Below, piece by piece: positions 54,604-63,976 of a DNA stretch of 64,000 nucleotides. The position numbers and the translations under genes are program-made. Source of the stretch: Gemmatimonadota bacterium (GTDB lineage: Bacteria; Gemmatimonadota; Gemmatimonadetes; Longimicrobiales; Gaopeijiaceae); NCBI GenBank assembly GCA_007121455.1, contig SKKN01000023.1:1-64000 (forward strand). The letters are read 5' to 3'. Each line of letters opens with the position of its first letter. Within the stretch, counting starts at the first letter, position 1. Below the pieces are notes generated by a model. The model was given only the letters and a program-made list of their open reading frames with translations, was not told where the DNA came from and ran no database searches.

Positions 54604-55404
54604 ATGTCTTCCTCCTCCCGGTCGTCCCCGTGTTCAGCCCATGGCCTCCTGCCCGATCCGGAGCCCGACTCCCTACTGCGCGCCCGCCCGAGTCCGGCCT
54701 CGGCTCCGATCCATACGTGGCCGGCCGGGGAGCGGCCCCGTGAGCGCCTCCAGCACGCCGGTCCCCAGGCCCTCGCGGTTCGGGAGCTGCTCGCGATCCT
54801 AATCGGAAGTGGAGGACGCGATGGCTCGGCCCTCGACGTCGCGAGACGGCTCCTGGATCGCGGTGGCGGCTCGTTGCGGGAACTCGGAAGCCTGGGGTTT
54901 CAGGAACTCCGGGCCGTCCCGGGAGTCGGGAGCGCGACAGCAGCCCGGATCGGGGCGGCCATCGAACTGAGCAGAAGGGTCGCGGCCGAGGAAGCCGGCG
55001 AGCGGCCCCGGATTCGCGGACCACAGGATGTCCACCGGCTCATGGCTCCCCACCTGCGCGACCTGTCGCACGAAGAGTTTCACGCGCTGATCCTGAACAC
55101 GCGCCACCGGGTCCTACGGGACGTGCTCGTCACCCGCGGCATCCTCGATGCCTCCCTGATCCACCCCCGCGAGGTGTTCCGCCCCGCCATCGCGGACAGC
55201 GCTGCGTCTGTCGTATTGGTGCACAACCACCCCTCGGGAGACCCGGAGCCGTCTCCCGAGGACCGCCGTGTCACCCGCCAGTTGCAGGAAGCCGGCCGGA
55301 CGGTGGGCATCCAGGTGTTGGACCACGTCGTGATCGGAGACGGCCGCTGGGCGTCGGCCCTTCCAGAGGCGGTCGGAAGGGACCGGGAAGTCCCTCCCCC
55401 CTGA
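54604..55404 (+). CDS. radC: RadC-family JAB-domain protein
   Basis: 266 residues from ATG 54604; the family-typical part begins near HTWPAGERPRERL (about residue 36), so the Ser/Pro-rich front may not be translated, but no better start codon is visible. A helix-hairpin-helix region (FQELRAVPGVGSATAARIGA) is followed by the JAB metalloprotease-like domain with ASVVLVHNHPSGDPEPSPED, the metal-binding His-x-His and Asp. The real function of RadC proteins is unsettled; involvement in DNA processing is presumed. It lies between secA and relA/spoT with 125 bases of non-coding sequence before it. Confidence 0.85.
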   Translation: MSSSSRSSPCSAHGLLPDPEPDSLLRARPSPASAPIHTWPAGERPRERLQHAGPQALAVRELLAILIGSGGRDGSALDVARRLLDRGGGSLRELGSLGFQELRAVPGVGSATAARIGAAIELSRRVAAEEAGERPRIRGPQDVHRLMAPHLRDLSHEEFHALILNTRHRVLRDVLVTRGILDASLIHPREVFRPAIADSAASVVLVHNHPSGDPEPSPEDRRVTRQLQEAGRTVGIQVLDHVVIGDGRWASALPEAVGRDREVPPP

Positions 55405-55429
55405 AAATCGACGGGTTCCGAGTTAGATT
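55401..55429 (+). promoter_or_regulatory. Candidate promoter giving a leaderless relA/spoT transcript
   Basis: CTGAAA (55401-55406), a 17-base spacer and TAGATT (55424-55429) resemble a sigma-70 promoter. The ATG at 55438 is only eight bases after the -10, and no ribosome-binding site precedes it. Confidence 0.35.
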
Positions 55430-55437
55430 TCGGAATC

Positions 55438-57663
55438 ATGAAGCTTCCGGCCGCGCAGTCCCCCCCTACCACGACCCCCACGATCCGTGGGCTACCCCGG
55501 AGCCTCGCCCGGGCGTTGGAGGCGTACGCCGACCGCCTGGACATCGACCGGATCCGGGAGGCATACGAACTCGCGGTCGCAGCCCACGAGGGCCAGAAGC
55601 GAGCCTCGGGACACAATTACGTCTCCCATACGGTGGAGGTGGCGACGATCCTGGCTCAGCTCAAGCTGGATACCGCGTCGATCGTGGCCGGGCTCGTACA
55701 CGACGTGGTCGAGGACACGGCATGGAGTCTCACCGATGTCGAGGAGCGGTTCGGCGAGGATGTGGCGGGAATCGTCGACGGGGTCACGAAGATCGGAAAA
55801 GTGCGGTTCCGGTCCCATACCGAGCGACAGGCCGAGAACTACCGGAAGCTCCTCCTCTCGATGGCGGAGGACGCGAGGGTCATCCTGATCAAGCTGGCGG
55901 ACCGGGTCCACAACATGCGGACCCTGGAGTACCTCCCCCGCGAGAAGCAGCGCCGCGTCGCTCTGGAGACCCGGGAGATCTACGCACCGCTCGCCCACCG
56001 CCTCGGCATGGCCCAGATGAAGTGGGAGCTGGAGGATCTCTCCTTCAAGTTCCTGGAGCCGGACGAGTACGAGGACCTGCGACGGAAAGTCCAGCAACGA
56101 AGAAAGGAGCGGGAGCGCCAGGTCCTGGAGGTGCAACGGCCCCTGGAGGAGCTCCTCCAGGGGCACGGGATCCCCGCCGAGGTGACCGGGCGTCCGAAGC
56201 ACCTCTGGTCCATCTACCGGAAGATGAAGACGCGGGGCAAGCCGTACGAGGAGATCTACGATCTGATGGCGATGCGGGTGATCACCGACTCCGTGCAGAA
56301 CTGCTATGGGGCGCTGGGGCTCATTCACTCGATGTGGACGCCGGTCCAGGAGCGTTTTCACGACTACATCGCAACCCCGAAGTCGAACATGTACCGCTCC
56401 CTCCACACCACGGTGTTTGGGCCGGGCGGTCGGCGCTACGAGATCCAGATCCGCACGGAAGAGATGCACCGAACCGCCGAGAACGGCATCGCGTCCCACT
56501 GGCGCTACAAGGAAGGCGGCGAAGAGGCGGGCGAGGGAGACGTGGACGAAGCGCTTTCCTGGTTCCGGCAGGTTCTCGAATGGCAGCAGGAGGCGTCCGA
56601 GCCGGAGGAGTTCATGGAATTCCTCAAGATGGACCTCTTCCTCGGGGAGATCTTCGTCTTCACGCCGAAGGGGGAGGTGAAACAGCTTCCAGTCGGAGCC
56701 ACGCCGATCGACTTCGCCTTCCAGGTGCATACCGAGGTGGGCCTGCGTTGCGCCGGAGCGAAGGTGAACGGTCGGATCGCTCCTCTTTCCCGGGAGCTCA
56801 AGAATGGCGATACGGTCGAGATCCTGACTTCTTCGAAGCAGCGGCCGAGTCGGGATTGGCTCGCGTTCGTGAAAACGTCACGCGCTCGGCAGCGAATTCG
56901 CCATTGGGTCCGCCAGGAGGAGTTCGAGCACTCCGTTGAACTCGGAAAGGATTTCCTCGAGCGGGAGTTGAAGAAGATCCGTGCTCCGAAGCCTTCCGAG
57001 GGGAACCTGGAGAAAGCCGCGGAGGCCCTGGAGTACCCCGACTTCGACCATGTCTACGCGGCACTCGGTCGGGGGGACATCGGGCCGACGGCCGTGCTTC
57101 GGGCGTTGGTGCCGGAGGAGGAGATCGAGGAGGCGAGCCAGCGGCCTCCGACTCCTCTTCAGCGGATCGCCGATAAGCTTCGACGCTCGGACAAGGGCGT
57201 CCGGATCCAGGGCCTGGAAAACCTCATGGTCAGGTATTCCCAGTGCTGCCAGCCAGTGCCCGGGGATGACGTGATCGGCTACATCACGGTCGGGAGGGGA
57301 GTGTCGATCCACCGGAAGGACTGCCCGAACGTCTTGAACCTCCAGGACCAGGAGCGGAGGGTCGAGATTCAATGGACCGCCGAGCAGGGGGATCGCTTCT
57401 TCGTGAAGCTCTCCACCAGGGGGTCGGACCGACGGGGGCTCCTCTCGGATATCGCCCAGGCGATCTCCGACACCGGTACCGACATCCAGCATGCAGACAT
57501 TCGCTCCGTGGACGGCGGGATGATCGGGGAGTTCGTGGTGGAGGTACAGGATCTGAGCCACCTCAACAAGGTGGTGAAGGGGGTCTCCCGGGTGAAAGGG
57601 GTCCTGTCCGTGGAGCGGAGGGAATCGTTCGGTGAATCGGACCTGGTCGAAGGGAGCTCCTGA
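55438..57663 (+). CDS. Bifunctional (p)ppGpp synthetase/hydrolase, RelA/SpoT family
   Basis: 741 residues with the full long-RSH layout. The HD hydrolase domain (about 45-205) keeps HDVVED at 88-93; the synthetase domain (about 235-360) has YDLMAMRVI and EIQIRTEEMHRTAENGIASHW, in two parts; the TGS domain (about 395-460) has IFVFTPKGEVKQLP; a zinc-finger-like region (about 595-640) has YSQCCQPVPGDDVIGY and DCPN; the ACT domain is about 655-735. Intact HD residues predict hydrolase activity, so this is probably the bifunctional Rel type. It makes and degrades the stringent-response alarmone. Its stop overlaps the next gene as CTGA. Confidence 0.96.
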   Translation: MKLPAAQSPPTTTPTIRGLPRSLARALEAYADRLDIDRIREAYELAVAAHEGQKRASGHNYVSHTVEVATILAQLKLDTASIVAGLVHDVVEDTAWSLTDVEERFGEDVAGIVDGVTKIGKVRFRSHTERQAENYRKLLLSMAEDARVILIKLADRVHNMRTLEYLPREKQRRVALETREIYAPLAHRLGMAQMKWELEDLSFKFLEPDEYEDLRRKVQQRRKERERQVLEVQRPLEELLQGHGIPAEVTGRPKHLWSIYRKMKTRGKPYEEIYDLMAMRVITDSVQNCYGALGLIHSMWTPVQERFHDYIATPKSNMYRSLHTTVFGPGGRRYEIQIRTEEMHRTAENGIASHWRYKEGGEEAGEGDVDEALSWFRQVLEWQQEASEPEEFMEFLKMDLFLGEIFVFTPKGEVKQLPVGATPIDFAFQVHTEVGLRCAGAKVNGRIAPLSRELKNGDTVEILTSSKQRPSRDWLAFVKTSRARQRIRHWVRQEEFEHSVELGKDFLERELKKIRAPKPSEGNLEKAAEALEYPDFDHVYAALGRGDIGPTAVLRALVPEEEIEEASQRPPTPLQRIADKLRRSDKGVRIQGLENLMVRYSQCCQPVPGDDVIGYITVGRGVSIHRKDCPNVLNLQDQERRVEIQWTAEQGDRFFVKLSTRGSDRRGLLSDIAQAISDTGTDIQHADIRSVDGGMIGEFVVEVQDLSHLNKVVKGVSRVKGVLSVERRESFGESDLVEGSS

Positions 57664-58814
57664 TCGAAGTCCTCATCGATGAGATCCTGAAGGAGGAGGT
57701 TTCGAGCGCTTCGCCCGGCCTCGAAATCGGGCGATCTCGCGAGGGACGCCCTGTGCTCGGCTGGAAATTCGGTGCGAGGGATGCTGCCGGCCCCGGCGCC
57801 GAACGGCCCGAATCAGAAGCCCGGGGCGGCCGAGGGTCTCCCGAAAACGTTCCGGTGCGGGTGAGCCTGCTGGGCGGCTGTCATGCCGACGAGCCGGTGG
57901 GGCCGCGCTTCCTCCGCCACCTCGTGGCTTGGCTCTCACACCGGTCGCAGAAGGCCCTTTGCCGCAACGAGGGCCCGCTCGACAACGTCGAATGGTGGAT
58001 CGTCCCTCATGCCAACCCGGATGGAGAGGTTCGGAACCGGTCGTGGCAGGAGCACGGGGCCCCGGAGTACGACGTCGCGGCCTACCTCGAGGGCGCGGTG
58101 CGGGAGGCTCCGGGCGACGACATCGAATTCGGGTTCCCGCACGGTCCGGAAGACCACGGAGCACGGCCGGAAAACCAAGCGATCTATCGGTGGTGGAGTG
58201 AAGCGGCAGGGCCTTTCGCACTCCACGCCAGCCTCCACGGGATGGGGTTCGCAGCAGGGCCATGGTTCCTCCTGGAGCCGGCCTGGCTCGAACCCGGTTC
58301 ACCGAAGAGAGCTGAGCCGCTGATCGAGAGGATGGCGGCTCGAGTCGGGGAGGCGGGCTACCTCCTCCACGATGTGGATCGCGGGGGCGAGAAGGGTTTT
58401 ACCCGGGTCCGGAGGGGCTTTTGCACGCGGCCGGATTCGGATGCCATGAAGAGGTACTTTCTCCAATCGGGGGATGAGGAGACCGCGAGCCGCTTCCACC
58501 CGAGCTCCATGGAAACCGTCCGTCGGCTCGCCGGCGAACGCGCGTCTCCCCCCGGACCTCTGACTCTCGTCTCCGAGAACCCCCTCTTCCTCACGCCCGG
58601 CGTGGGCGACGATCTGGGACCACCCGACCCCGCAGCGGAGCGGTGGAAGGATCGTATCGCGGGGTGGCGGAATGCCCTCGCGCAGGGACACCATCCGGAA
58701 GCCGTTCGCAGGGAAGCTGGAGAAGCGGGGCTGCGGCCGATGCCCACCCTGGATCAGATGCGCCTCCAGTGGGGCCTCATCGTCGCAGGCCTCGAGCTCG
58801 TGACGCCTGATTAG
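57660..58814 (+). CDS. M14-family zinc carboxypeptidase-like protein
   Basis: About 384 residues. The conserved part starts before the first standard start codon (GTG 57753): LEIGRSREGRPVLGWKFG is a family-typical N-terminus. CTG 57660, in a CTGA overlap with the relA/spoT stop and preceded by AGGGAG, is the best start. Zinc ligands are His75 and Glu78 in GGCHADEP, and a later His in FALHASLHGMG; VPHANPDGEVRNR is the substrate-binding block; SENPLF may hold the catalytic Glu. No signal peptide is seen, so it is probably cytoplasmic. It may trim peptides or act as a succinylglutamate desuccinylase-like amidase; substrate unknown. Confidence 0.82.
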   Translation: MIEVLIDEILKEEVSSASPGLEIGRSREGRPVLGWKFGARDAAGPGAERPESEARGGRGSPENVPVRVSLLGGCHADEPVGPRFLRHLVAWLSHRSQKALCRNEGPLDNVEWWIVPHANPDGEVRNRSWQEHGAPEYDVAAYLEGAVREAPGDDIEFGFPHGPEDHGARPENQAIYRWWSEAAGPFALHASLHGMGFAAGPWFLLEPAWLEPGSPKRAEPLIERMAARVGEAGYLLHDVDRGGEKGFTRVRRGFCTRPDSDAMKRYFLQSGDEETASRFHPSSMETVRRLAGERASPPGPLTLVSENPLFLTPGVGDDLGPPDPAAERWKDRIAGWRNALAQGHHPEAVRREAGEAGLRPMPTLDQMRLQWGLIVAGLELVTPD

Positions 58815-58868
58815 CGACGACCCGAAGGCATGCTCCCGCTTGCCGGGCGCTGCCGGGCCGGCGGCACC

Positions 58869-58899
58869 TGGGCACCATTCGCCCCGCATACGGTATACC
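58869..58899 (+). promoter_or_regulatory. Candidate promoter giving a near-leaderless uvrB transcript
   Basis: TATACC (58894-58899) lies five bases before the uvrB ATG; TGGGCA (58869-58874) with a 19-base spacer is a weak -35. No ribosome-binding site lies upstream of ATG 58905. No LexA-like box is visible. Confidence 0.3.
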
Positions 58900-58904
58900 G
58901 TGCG

Positions 58905-60908
58905 ATGACCAAGCCCACCTTCAAGATCGACGCCCCCTACCAGCCCGCTGGCGACCAGCCGAAGGCGATCTGCGAGCTTACGGATGCGCTCGACCGTGGC
59001 GACCGTTTCCAAACGCTGCTCGGTGCGACGGGGACCGGCAAGACGCTCACCATGGCTCACGTGATCGCAGAGCACGCGCGGCCGACGCTCGTCATGTCCC
59101 ACAACAAGACGCTGGCTGCCCAACTCTACGGGGAGTTGAAGGGTCTCCTGCCCAAGAACGCCATCGAGTACTTCGTCTCCTACTATGACTACTACCAGCC
59201 GGAGGCCTACGTACCGGCGACGGACACGTACATCGAGAAAGACGCATCGATCAACGAGGACATCGATCGATTGCGTCTGCGCGCGACCTCCTCGCTGTTC
59301 GAGCGGGAAGACGTCGTCGTCGTCGCCTCGGTGTCGTGCATCTATGGCCTGGGAAATCCCGAGGACTATCGAGCCCTCATGGTGGAGGCGGAGGTGGGGG
59401 AGCCGCTCGGACGGAACGACTTCCTGCGGAGCCTGGTGCAGATCCAATACAAGCGGAACGACCTTCTGTTCGAACGTGGCCATTTCCGGGTCCGCGGCGA
59501 CACCGTCGAGGTGTTTCCCGCCTACGAGGAGCAGGCTCTTCGCGTCGAGTTCTGGGGAGACGACGTGGAGCGCATCACCCGATTCGATCCGCTCACTGGA
59601 GAGATCATCACCTCCCTGGACCGGACGGCGATCTATCCGGCCAGCCACTACGTCACGCACCGCCAGACGATTGAAGAGGCCGTCCCCCACATCCGGGAGG
59701 AGCTCGAGGAGCAGGTGGCTCGCTTCCAGCGGGAGGGCCGGCTCCTCGAGGCGCAGCGCCTCGAGAACCGGACGAACTTCGACATCGAGATGATGTTGGA
59801 GATCGGAACCTGTCCGGGGATCGAGAATTATGCGCGATACATGGCGGGGCGAAATGCAGGGGACCGGCCGTCCTGCCTTCTCGATTACTTCCCCGACGAC
59901 TTCCTGCTCATCGTGGACGAGTCGCACGTTTCCCTCCCACAGATCCACGGTATGTACCGTGGGGACCGCTCGAGGAAGGAAACCCTCGTCGACCACGGTT
60001 TCCGGCTTCCCAGCGCCCTCGACAACCGCCCGCTCACCTACGAGGAGTGGGAGTCGATGGTTCACCAGGGCGTTTTCGTCTCCGCCACTCCGGGGGAGCG
60101 GGAGCTCGAGCTCTCGGGAGGGGTGGTGGTGGAGCAGATCATCCGACCGACGGGTCTCGTCGATCCTCAGGTCGAAGTTCGGCCCGTCCACCGACAGGTC
60201 GACGATCTCCTTGCGGAGATCAGGGTCCGGGAGGAGCGGGGGGAGCGGGTCCTCGTCACGACCCTCACAAAGCGGATGGCGGAGGACCTGACGGAGTACT
60301 TTCAGGGAGTGGGAGTTCGGGTGCGGTACATGCACTCGGATATCGATGCCATCGAACGGATGGACATCCTGCGCGGCTTGCGCCTCGGGCGATTCGACGT
60401 GCTCGTGGGCATCAACCTCCTGCGGGAGGGACTCGATCTTCCCGAGGTGTCCCTGGTGGCCATTCTCGATGCGGACAAAGAGGGATTCCTTCGGGATCAC
60501 CGCTCACTCATCCAGACGATCGGTCGTGCGGCGCGCAATGTGCAGGGTATGGCGATCCTTTACGCGGACAGGATCACCGGCTCCATGCGTCGGTGCATCG
60601 ACGAGACGACCCGTCGGCGCGAGATTCAACTTGAGCACAACCGGGAGCAGGGAATCACTCCGGAGACGATTCGGAAGAGCGTAGCGGAGATCGAGTTCTC
60701 CACCCGGGTCGCTGACGCCCGGGGGCGCCCGCTTCCGAAGGTGGCCGAGAGGAAGGCGAGCTACCTGGACGAGGTGAACGAGGAGGAGTACATCAAGATT
60801 CTGGAGAAGGAGATGGAGGAGGCTTCGAACACCCTGGACTACGAGAAGGCGGCGGTGCTTCGGGACCAGATCCTGGAGCTCAAGGCCTCGACCGGAGCGG
60901 TGAAGTGA
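58905..60908 (+). CDS. uvrB: Excinuclease ABC subunit B
   Basis: 667 residues, normal length. Walker A is GATGTGKT with Lys46; the beta-hairpin region has [21 protein letters not shown], in part; [17 protein letters not shown] is the DEAD-like motif region; helicase motifs V and VI are [19 protein letters not shown], in part, and QTIGRAARN; the C-terminal UVR motif is [18 protein letters not shown]. It binds damaged DNA with UvrA and recruits UvrC for nucleotide-excision repair. ATG 58905 gives the standard N-terminus [17 protein letters not shown]; 25 upstream codons are open but not conserved-looking. Confidence 0.98.
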   Translation: MTKPTFKIDAPYQPAGDQPKAICELTDALDRGDRFQTLLGATGTGKTLTMAHVIAEHARPTLVMSHNKTLAAQLYGELKGLLPKNAIEYFVSYYDYYQPEAYVPATDTYIEKDASINEDIDRLRLRATSSLFEREDVVVVASVSCIYGLGNPEDYRALMVEAEVGEPLGRNDFLRSLVQIQYKRNDLLFERGHFRVRGDTVEVFPAYEEQALRVEFWGDDVERITRFDPLTGEIITSLDRTAIYPASHYVTHRQTIEEAVPHIREELEEQVARFQREGRLLEAQRLENRTNFDIEMMLEIGTCPGIENYARYMAGRNAGDRPSCLLDYFPDDFLLIVDESHVSLPQIHGMYRGDRSRKETLVDHGFRLPSALDNRPLTYEEWESMVHQGVFVSATPGERELELSGGVVVEQIIRPTGLVDPQVEVRPVHRQVDDLLAEIRVREERGERVLVTTLTKRMAEDLTEYFQGVGVRVRYMHSDIDAIERMDILRGLRLGRFDVLVGINLLREGLDLPEVSLVAILDADKEGFLRDHRSLIQTIGRAARNVQGMAILYADRITGSMRRCIDETTRRREIQLEHNREQGITPETIRKSVAEIEFSTRVADARGRPLPKVAERKASYLDEVNEEEYIKILEKEMEEASNTLDYEKAAVLRDQILELKASTGAVK

Positions 60909-60957
60909 CCCTGGTAGCGGCAGGGATGCGGAAAGGTAACGCGCGAAAGGAGACAGC

Positions 60958-61425
60958 GTGATTCTGAAGGAAGCCGACCTGGTACGCTGGGGAGAGGAAG
61001 TGGGCCGGTCCGTGAAACCTCCGGTCTTCATCGGGTTGCGCGGGGAGCTTGGGGCGGGAAAGTCCGTCCTCGCCCGCGCGATCGCCTCGGGTGCAGGTGT
61101 CGAGCGCCCGATGCCCTCGCCAACCTTCAACCTTCTCTTTCGCTACCCTGCGCGGGAGGAAGTCCAGGTCGTCCATCTGGACCTCTACCGGCTTCGTGAC
61201 CCCGAGGAGCTGTGGGAGTTGGGTTGGGAGGAGCTCGGGTCCGACGGAGAGATCGTGCTCGTGGAATGGCCGGAGCGCGCCGGGCCGCACCTGCCGGAGC
61301 ATCGATGGGACATCCGACTCACGCCACCCGAGCCTGGTTCCAAGCTTCGCATCGTGGAGGTGGTCCGCGAGGGAAGCCCTCCTCACCTCACGGGATTTCC
61401 TGTCACGATCGAAAGCGTCACGTGA
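60958..61425 (+). CDS. tsaE: tRNA threonylcarbamoyladenosine ATPase TsaE
   Basis: 155 residues. The P-loop reads LRGELGAGKSVLARAI, followed by SPTFNLLFRY and VHLDLYRLRDPEELWELGWEE, both hallmark blocks, and VLVEWPERA. TsaE is the ATPase partner of TsaB and TsaD in t6A modification of tRNA. GTG 60958 has AAAGGAG seven to eight bases upstream. The gene begins a tight group with tsaB and rimI; its stop overlaps tsaB (GTGA). Confidence 0.95.
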   Translation: MILKEADLVRWGEEVGRSVKPPVFIGLRGELGAGKSVLARAIASGAGVERPMPSPTFNLLFRYPAREEVQVVHLDLYRLRDPEELWELGWEELGSDGEIVLVEWPERAGPHLPEHRWDIRLTPPEPGSKLRIVEVVREGSPPHLTGFPVTIESVT

Positions 61426-62252
61426 GTGGACCGGTGCGGCCCCGTCCACTGGTCGTGGCGTTCGACACCTCCGGCTCCCTCGGCTCCGTGGCCGTGGCGG
61501 AGGGATCCGATGTCATCGCGAGGGAGTTCCTGACGCGCCGAGGCGAACACGCAGCGCACCTGGTTCCGATGGTCCGTCGGGCGCTCGCTTCGGTCGGAGC
61601 CACCGCGGCAGACATCGCCGAGGTCGTCGTCGGATCCGGTCCCGGCTCGTTCACCGGCGTCAGGGTCGCAGCTGCGACCGCAAAAGGCCTCGTTCGTTCC
61701 CTCGGAGTTCCGCTGTGGCCGGTCTCGAGCCTCGCCGCCGCCGCTGCTTCGGCCGAAGCGCACCTGCCCTTTCCGATTCGGCCAGGTGCTGCGGCAGAGG
61801 ATGGCGAGGAGGGGGTCGACGTCTTGTCCGGCCAACCGCCCTCGCGTGCGGACGAGCTGCAGGACCTCGAACCCAAGGATGTTCTGCGACCCCGCTTCGT
61901 CCTCTTCGATGCCCGTGGGGACAGGGTGTACGCCGGCTGTTACCAGTTCCTCGATGGGGGGATCGAAAACGTCGTCCCACCCCGTCCGGCCCGGATCGGT
62001 GGGGTGATCGAAGAGGGCGCACCCCCCGGCACGTTTTTCTGCGGGGATGGTGCCCTTCGCCACTCCGAGGCCCTGATGTCCGCGGGTCACCCCGTTCTCG
62101 CCCTCCCGGCCGGGATCCCCACCGCAGAAGGCCTCCTCCAGGTGCACCGAGCCCTCGGCTCCCGTCCTCCCGAGACGGCGCCCGGGCGATGGGAGCCGGA
62201 GTACCTCCGAGCGTGGAAAGGAGTGAGGCTCCAGATCGAGTCCGCGACGTGA
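61422..62252 (+). CDS. tsaB: tRNA threonylcarbamoyladenosine biosynthesis protein TsaB
   Basis: 276 residues, somewhat longer than usual. The ASKHA fold opens VVAFDTSGSLGSVAVAE, and EVVVGSGPGSFTGVRVAAATAKGL is the family signature in two parts. A low-complexity insertion (about 118-150, with EDGEEGVDVLSG) separates the halves. TsaB is the non-catalytic scaffold paired with TsaD in t6A synthesis. It overlaps tsaE and rimI by GTGA on both sides, a widely conserved order. Confidence 0.95.
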   Translation: MSGPVRPRPLVVAFDTSGSLGSVAVAEGSDVIAREFLTRRGEHAAHLVPMVRRALASVGATAADIAEVVVGSGPGSFTGVRVAAATAKGLVRSLGVPLWPVSSLAAAAASAEAHLPFPIRPGAAAEDGEEGVDVLSGQPPSRADELQDLEPKDVLRPRFVLFDARGDRVYAGCYQFLDGGIENVVPPRPARIGGVIEEGAPPGTFFCGDGALRHSEALMSAGHPVLALPAGIPTAEGLLQVHRALGSRPPETAPGRWEPEYLRAWKGVRLQIESAT

Positions 62253-62842
62253 GCCGGCAACGCCTCGACCCGCACGTGTCTCTGGACCAGGGTGCCGCCG
62301 TACCCTCCAGCTCACCGGTCCGGGTCCGGCCCATGGTGGCCGAAGACGTGCCCCAGGTGATCGAAATCGAGCGACGTGCGTTCTCCACTCCCTGGTCGGG
62401 CAAGGCGTTTCGAGACCTTCTGGAGCATGACGAGGTCTTGCTCCGCGTCCTGGAGGTACCGGACGGCGAGGCGGTGGACCAGGAGGGTGAGCACCGGGTC
62501 GAGGGGAGCGGCGCAGCGACTCCGCCCGAGGGCGAGGATTCGACCGCGAGGGGTGCCGTGGCCGGATACGCGGTGACCTGGGCTTTGGGTCGAGAGGGGG
62601 AGTTGGCCAACTTCGCCCTGGCAGAGCGTTATCGCGGGCGCGGGCTCGCGAGCTGGTTCCTCGATGCGCTCCTGGCAGAAATCCGGGAGCGCGGCGTTCG
62701 GACCCTCTTTCTCGAGGTTCGCGCTTCGAACGAGCCGGCGCTACGCCTCTACAGGACGATCGGCTTCCAGGAGGTCGGTCGTCGGTCCGGATATTACACC
62801 CATCCACCCGAGGATGCACTGATCATGCTCAAGGAGCTCTGA
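62249..62842 (+). CDS. rimI: Ribosomal-protein-alanine N-acetyltransferase RimI
   Basis: 197 residues. GNAT-fold motifs are [20 protein letters not shown], the acetyl-CoA loop [20 protein letters not shown] and [23 protein letters not shown], in part. An N-terminal extension of about 28 residues and an acidic insertion (about 70-100, [12 protein letters not shown]) make it longer than E. coli RimI (148). RimI acetylates the N-terminus of ribosomal protein S18. GTGA overlap with tsaB; hemB starts three bases after its stop. Confidence 0.92.
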   Translation: MSRQRLDPHVSLDQGAAVPSSSPVRVRPMVAEDVPQVIEIERRAFSTPWSGKAFRDLLEHDEVLLRVLEVPDGEAVDQEGEHRVEGSGAATPPEGEDSTARGAVAGYAVTWALGREGELANFALAERYRGRGLASWFLDALLAEIRERGVRTLFLEVRASNEPALRLYRTIGFQEVGRRSGYYTHPPEDALIMLKEL

Positions 62843-62844
62843 CG

Positions 62845-63831
62845 ATGTCCCGCTTCCCGCTTTATCGCTCTCGTCGGTTTCGCCGAACGGAATCCCTCCG
62901 TTCCCTCGTTCGCGAAACGCGGCTCTCTGCGGAAGGGCTCGTCCTGCCTCTCTTCGTGATGCCGGGTACGGGCGTGCGGGAGAACGTGGCTTCGATGCCG
63001 GGAGTGGATCGCACCTCCGTGGATGAGCTCGTGCGCGACGGGGAAGCCGCTCTTCAGGCCGGGGTTCGCGCCGTCCTCCTCTTCGGGATCCCGTCGAAGA
63101 AGGATGAGCGGGGGAGCGGTGCCTACGCGGAGGATGGAATCGTCCAGCAGGCGGTGCGCCGGCTCACGGAGGAGGTTCCGGAGCTCGTCGTGATCACCGA
63201 CCTTTGCCTGTGCGAGTACATGTCCCATGGGCATTGCGGGGTCCTGGAAGATGGAGAGGTTCTGAACGATCCCACCCTCGAGCTCCTAGCCCGGACCGCC
63301 GTGAGCCAGGCTCGCGCGGGTGCCGATGTCATTGCTCCGTCCGACATGATGGACGGGCGAGTCGGGGCGATTCGGGCCGCACTCGACGAAGCGGGGTTCA
63401 CGGAGCTTCCGATCCTCAGCTATGCCGCGAAGTTCGCGTCCGCATTCTACGGGCCCTTTCGAGACGCTGCCGATTCATCCCCCACTTCGGGCGACCGAAG
63501 GGGCTATCAGATGGATGCAGCGAATGCGGACGAAGCTCTGCGCGAGGTCTTCCTCGATCTGGAAGAGGGGGCGGACGCGGTCATGGTCAAGCCCGCCCTT
63601 CCTTACCTGGACGTCATCCAGAAGGTGAAGGAGGAGACCGGGTACCCCGTTGCGGCGTACCATGTCTCGGGCGAATACGCGGCGATCATGGCAGCTCATG
63701 AGAAAGGATGGCTGGATGCCGATGCCTGCCTCCTGGAAATCTTTCTGGCCCTGCGTCGCGCCGGCGCCGACATCGTCATCTCGTACGGCGCTCGCCGTCT
63801 CGCACGGTCCCTCCGGCAGGGACCGGGGTAG
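62845..63831 (+). CDS. hemB: Delta-aminolevulinic acid dehydratase (porphobilinogen synthase)
   Basis: 328 residues. The zinc-type cysteine cluster [14 protein letters not shown] marks the Zn-dependent class. Schiff-base lysines are Lys196 ([15 protein letters not shown]) and Lys249 ([12 protein letters not shown]). [15 protein letters not shown] is the C-terminal signature. It condenses two 5-aminolevulinate molecules to porphobilinogen for haem. It lies three bases after rimI, so it is probably co-transcribed with the t6A genes. Confidence 0.97.
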   Translation: MSRFPLYRSRRFRRTESLRSLVRETRLSAEGLVLPLFVMPGTGVRENVASMPGVDRTSVDELVRDGEAALQAGVRAVLLFGIPSKKDERGSGAYAEDGIVQQAVRRLTEEVPELVVITDLCLCEYMSHGHCGVLEDGEVLNDPTLELLARTAVSQARAGADVIAPSDMMDGRVGAIRAALDEAGFTELPILSYAAKFASAFYGPFRDAADSSPTSGDRRGYQMDAANADEALREVFLDLEEGADAVMVKPALPYLDVIQKVKEETGYPVAAYHVSGEYAAIMAAHEKGWLDADACLLEIFLALRRAGADIVISYGARRLARSLRQGPG

Positions 63832-63894
63832 GCCTCGGCAGGTCCCCTGGATGCAACGGTGGAAACATCTGTAGTCAACGAGGGGCTCGTCGCG

Positions 63895-63923
63895 TTGACC
63901 GGGTTCCGGCAGCCCGGTATCTT
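63895..63923 (+). promoter_or_regulatory. Sigma-70 promoter with dyad in the spacer
   Basis: TTGACC (63895-63900), a 17-base spacer and TATCTT (63918-63923) form the best promoter in the window. The dyad CCGGG...CCCGG (63899-63917) fills the spacer, as an operator would. It faces the gene beginning at 63977; the leader also contains a small stem TTCCCT/AGGGAA (63948-63953, 63962-63967) that touches the ribosome-binding site. Confidence 0.6.
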
Positions 63924-63976
63924 CCACCGTACGCGGGAAACCGCATGTTCCCTTTTTGTTCAGGGAAGGAGTCCTC

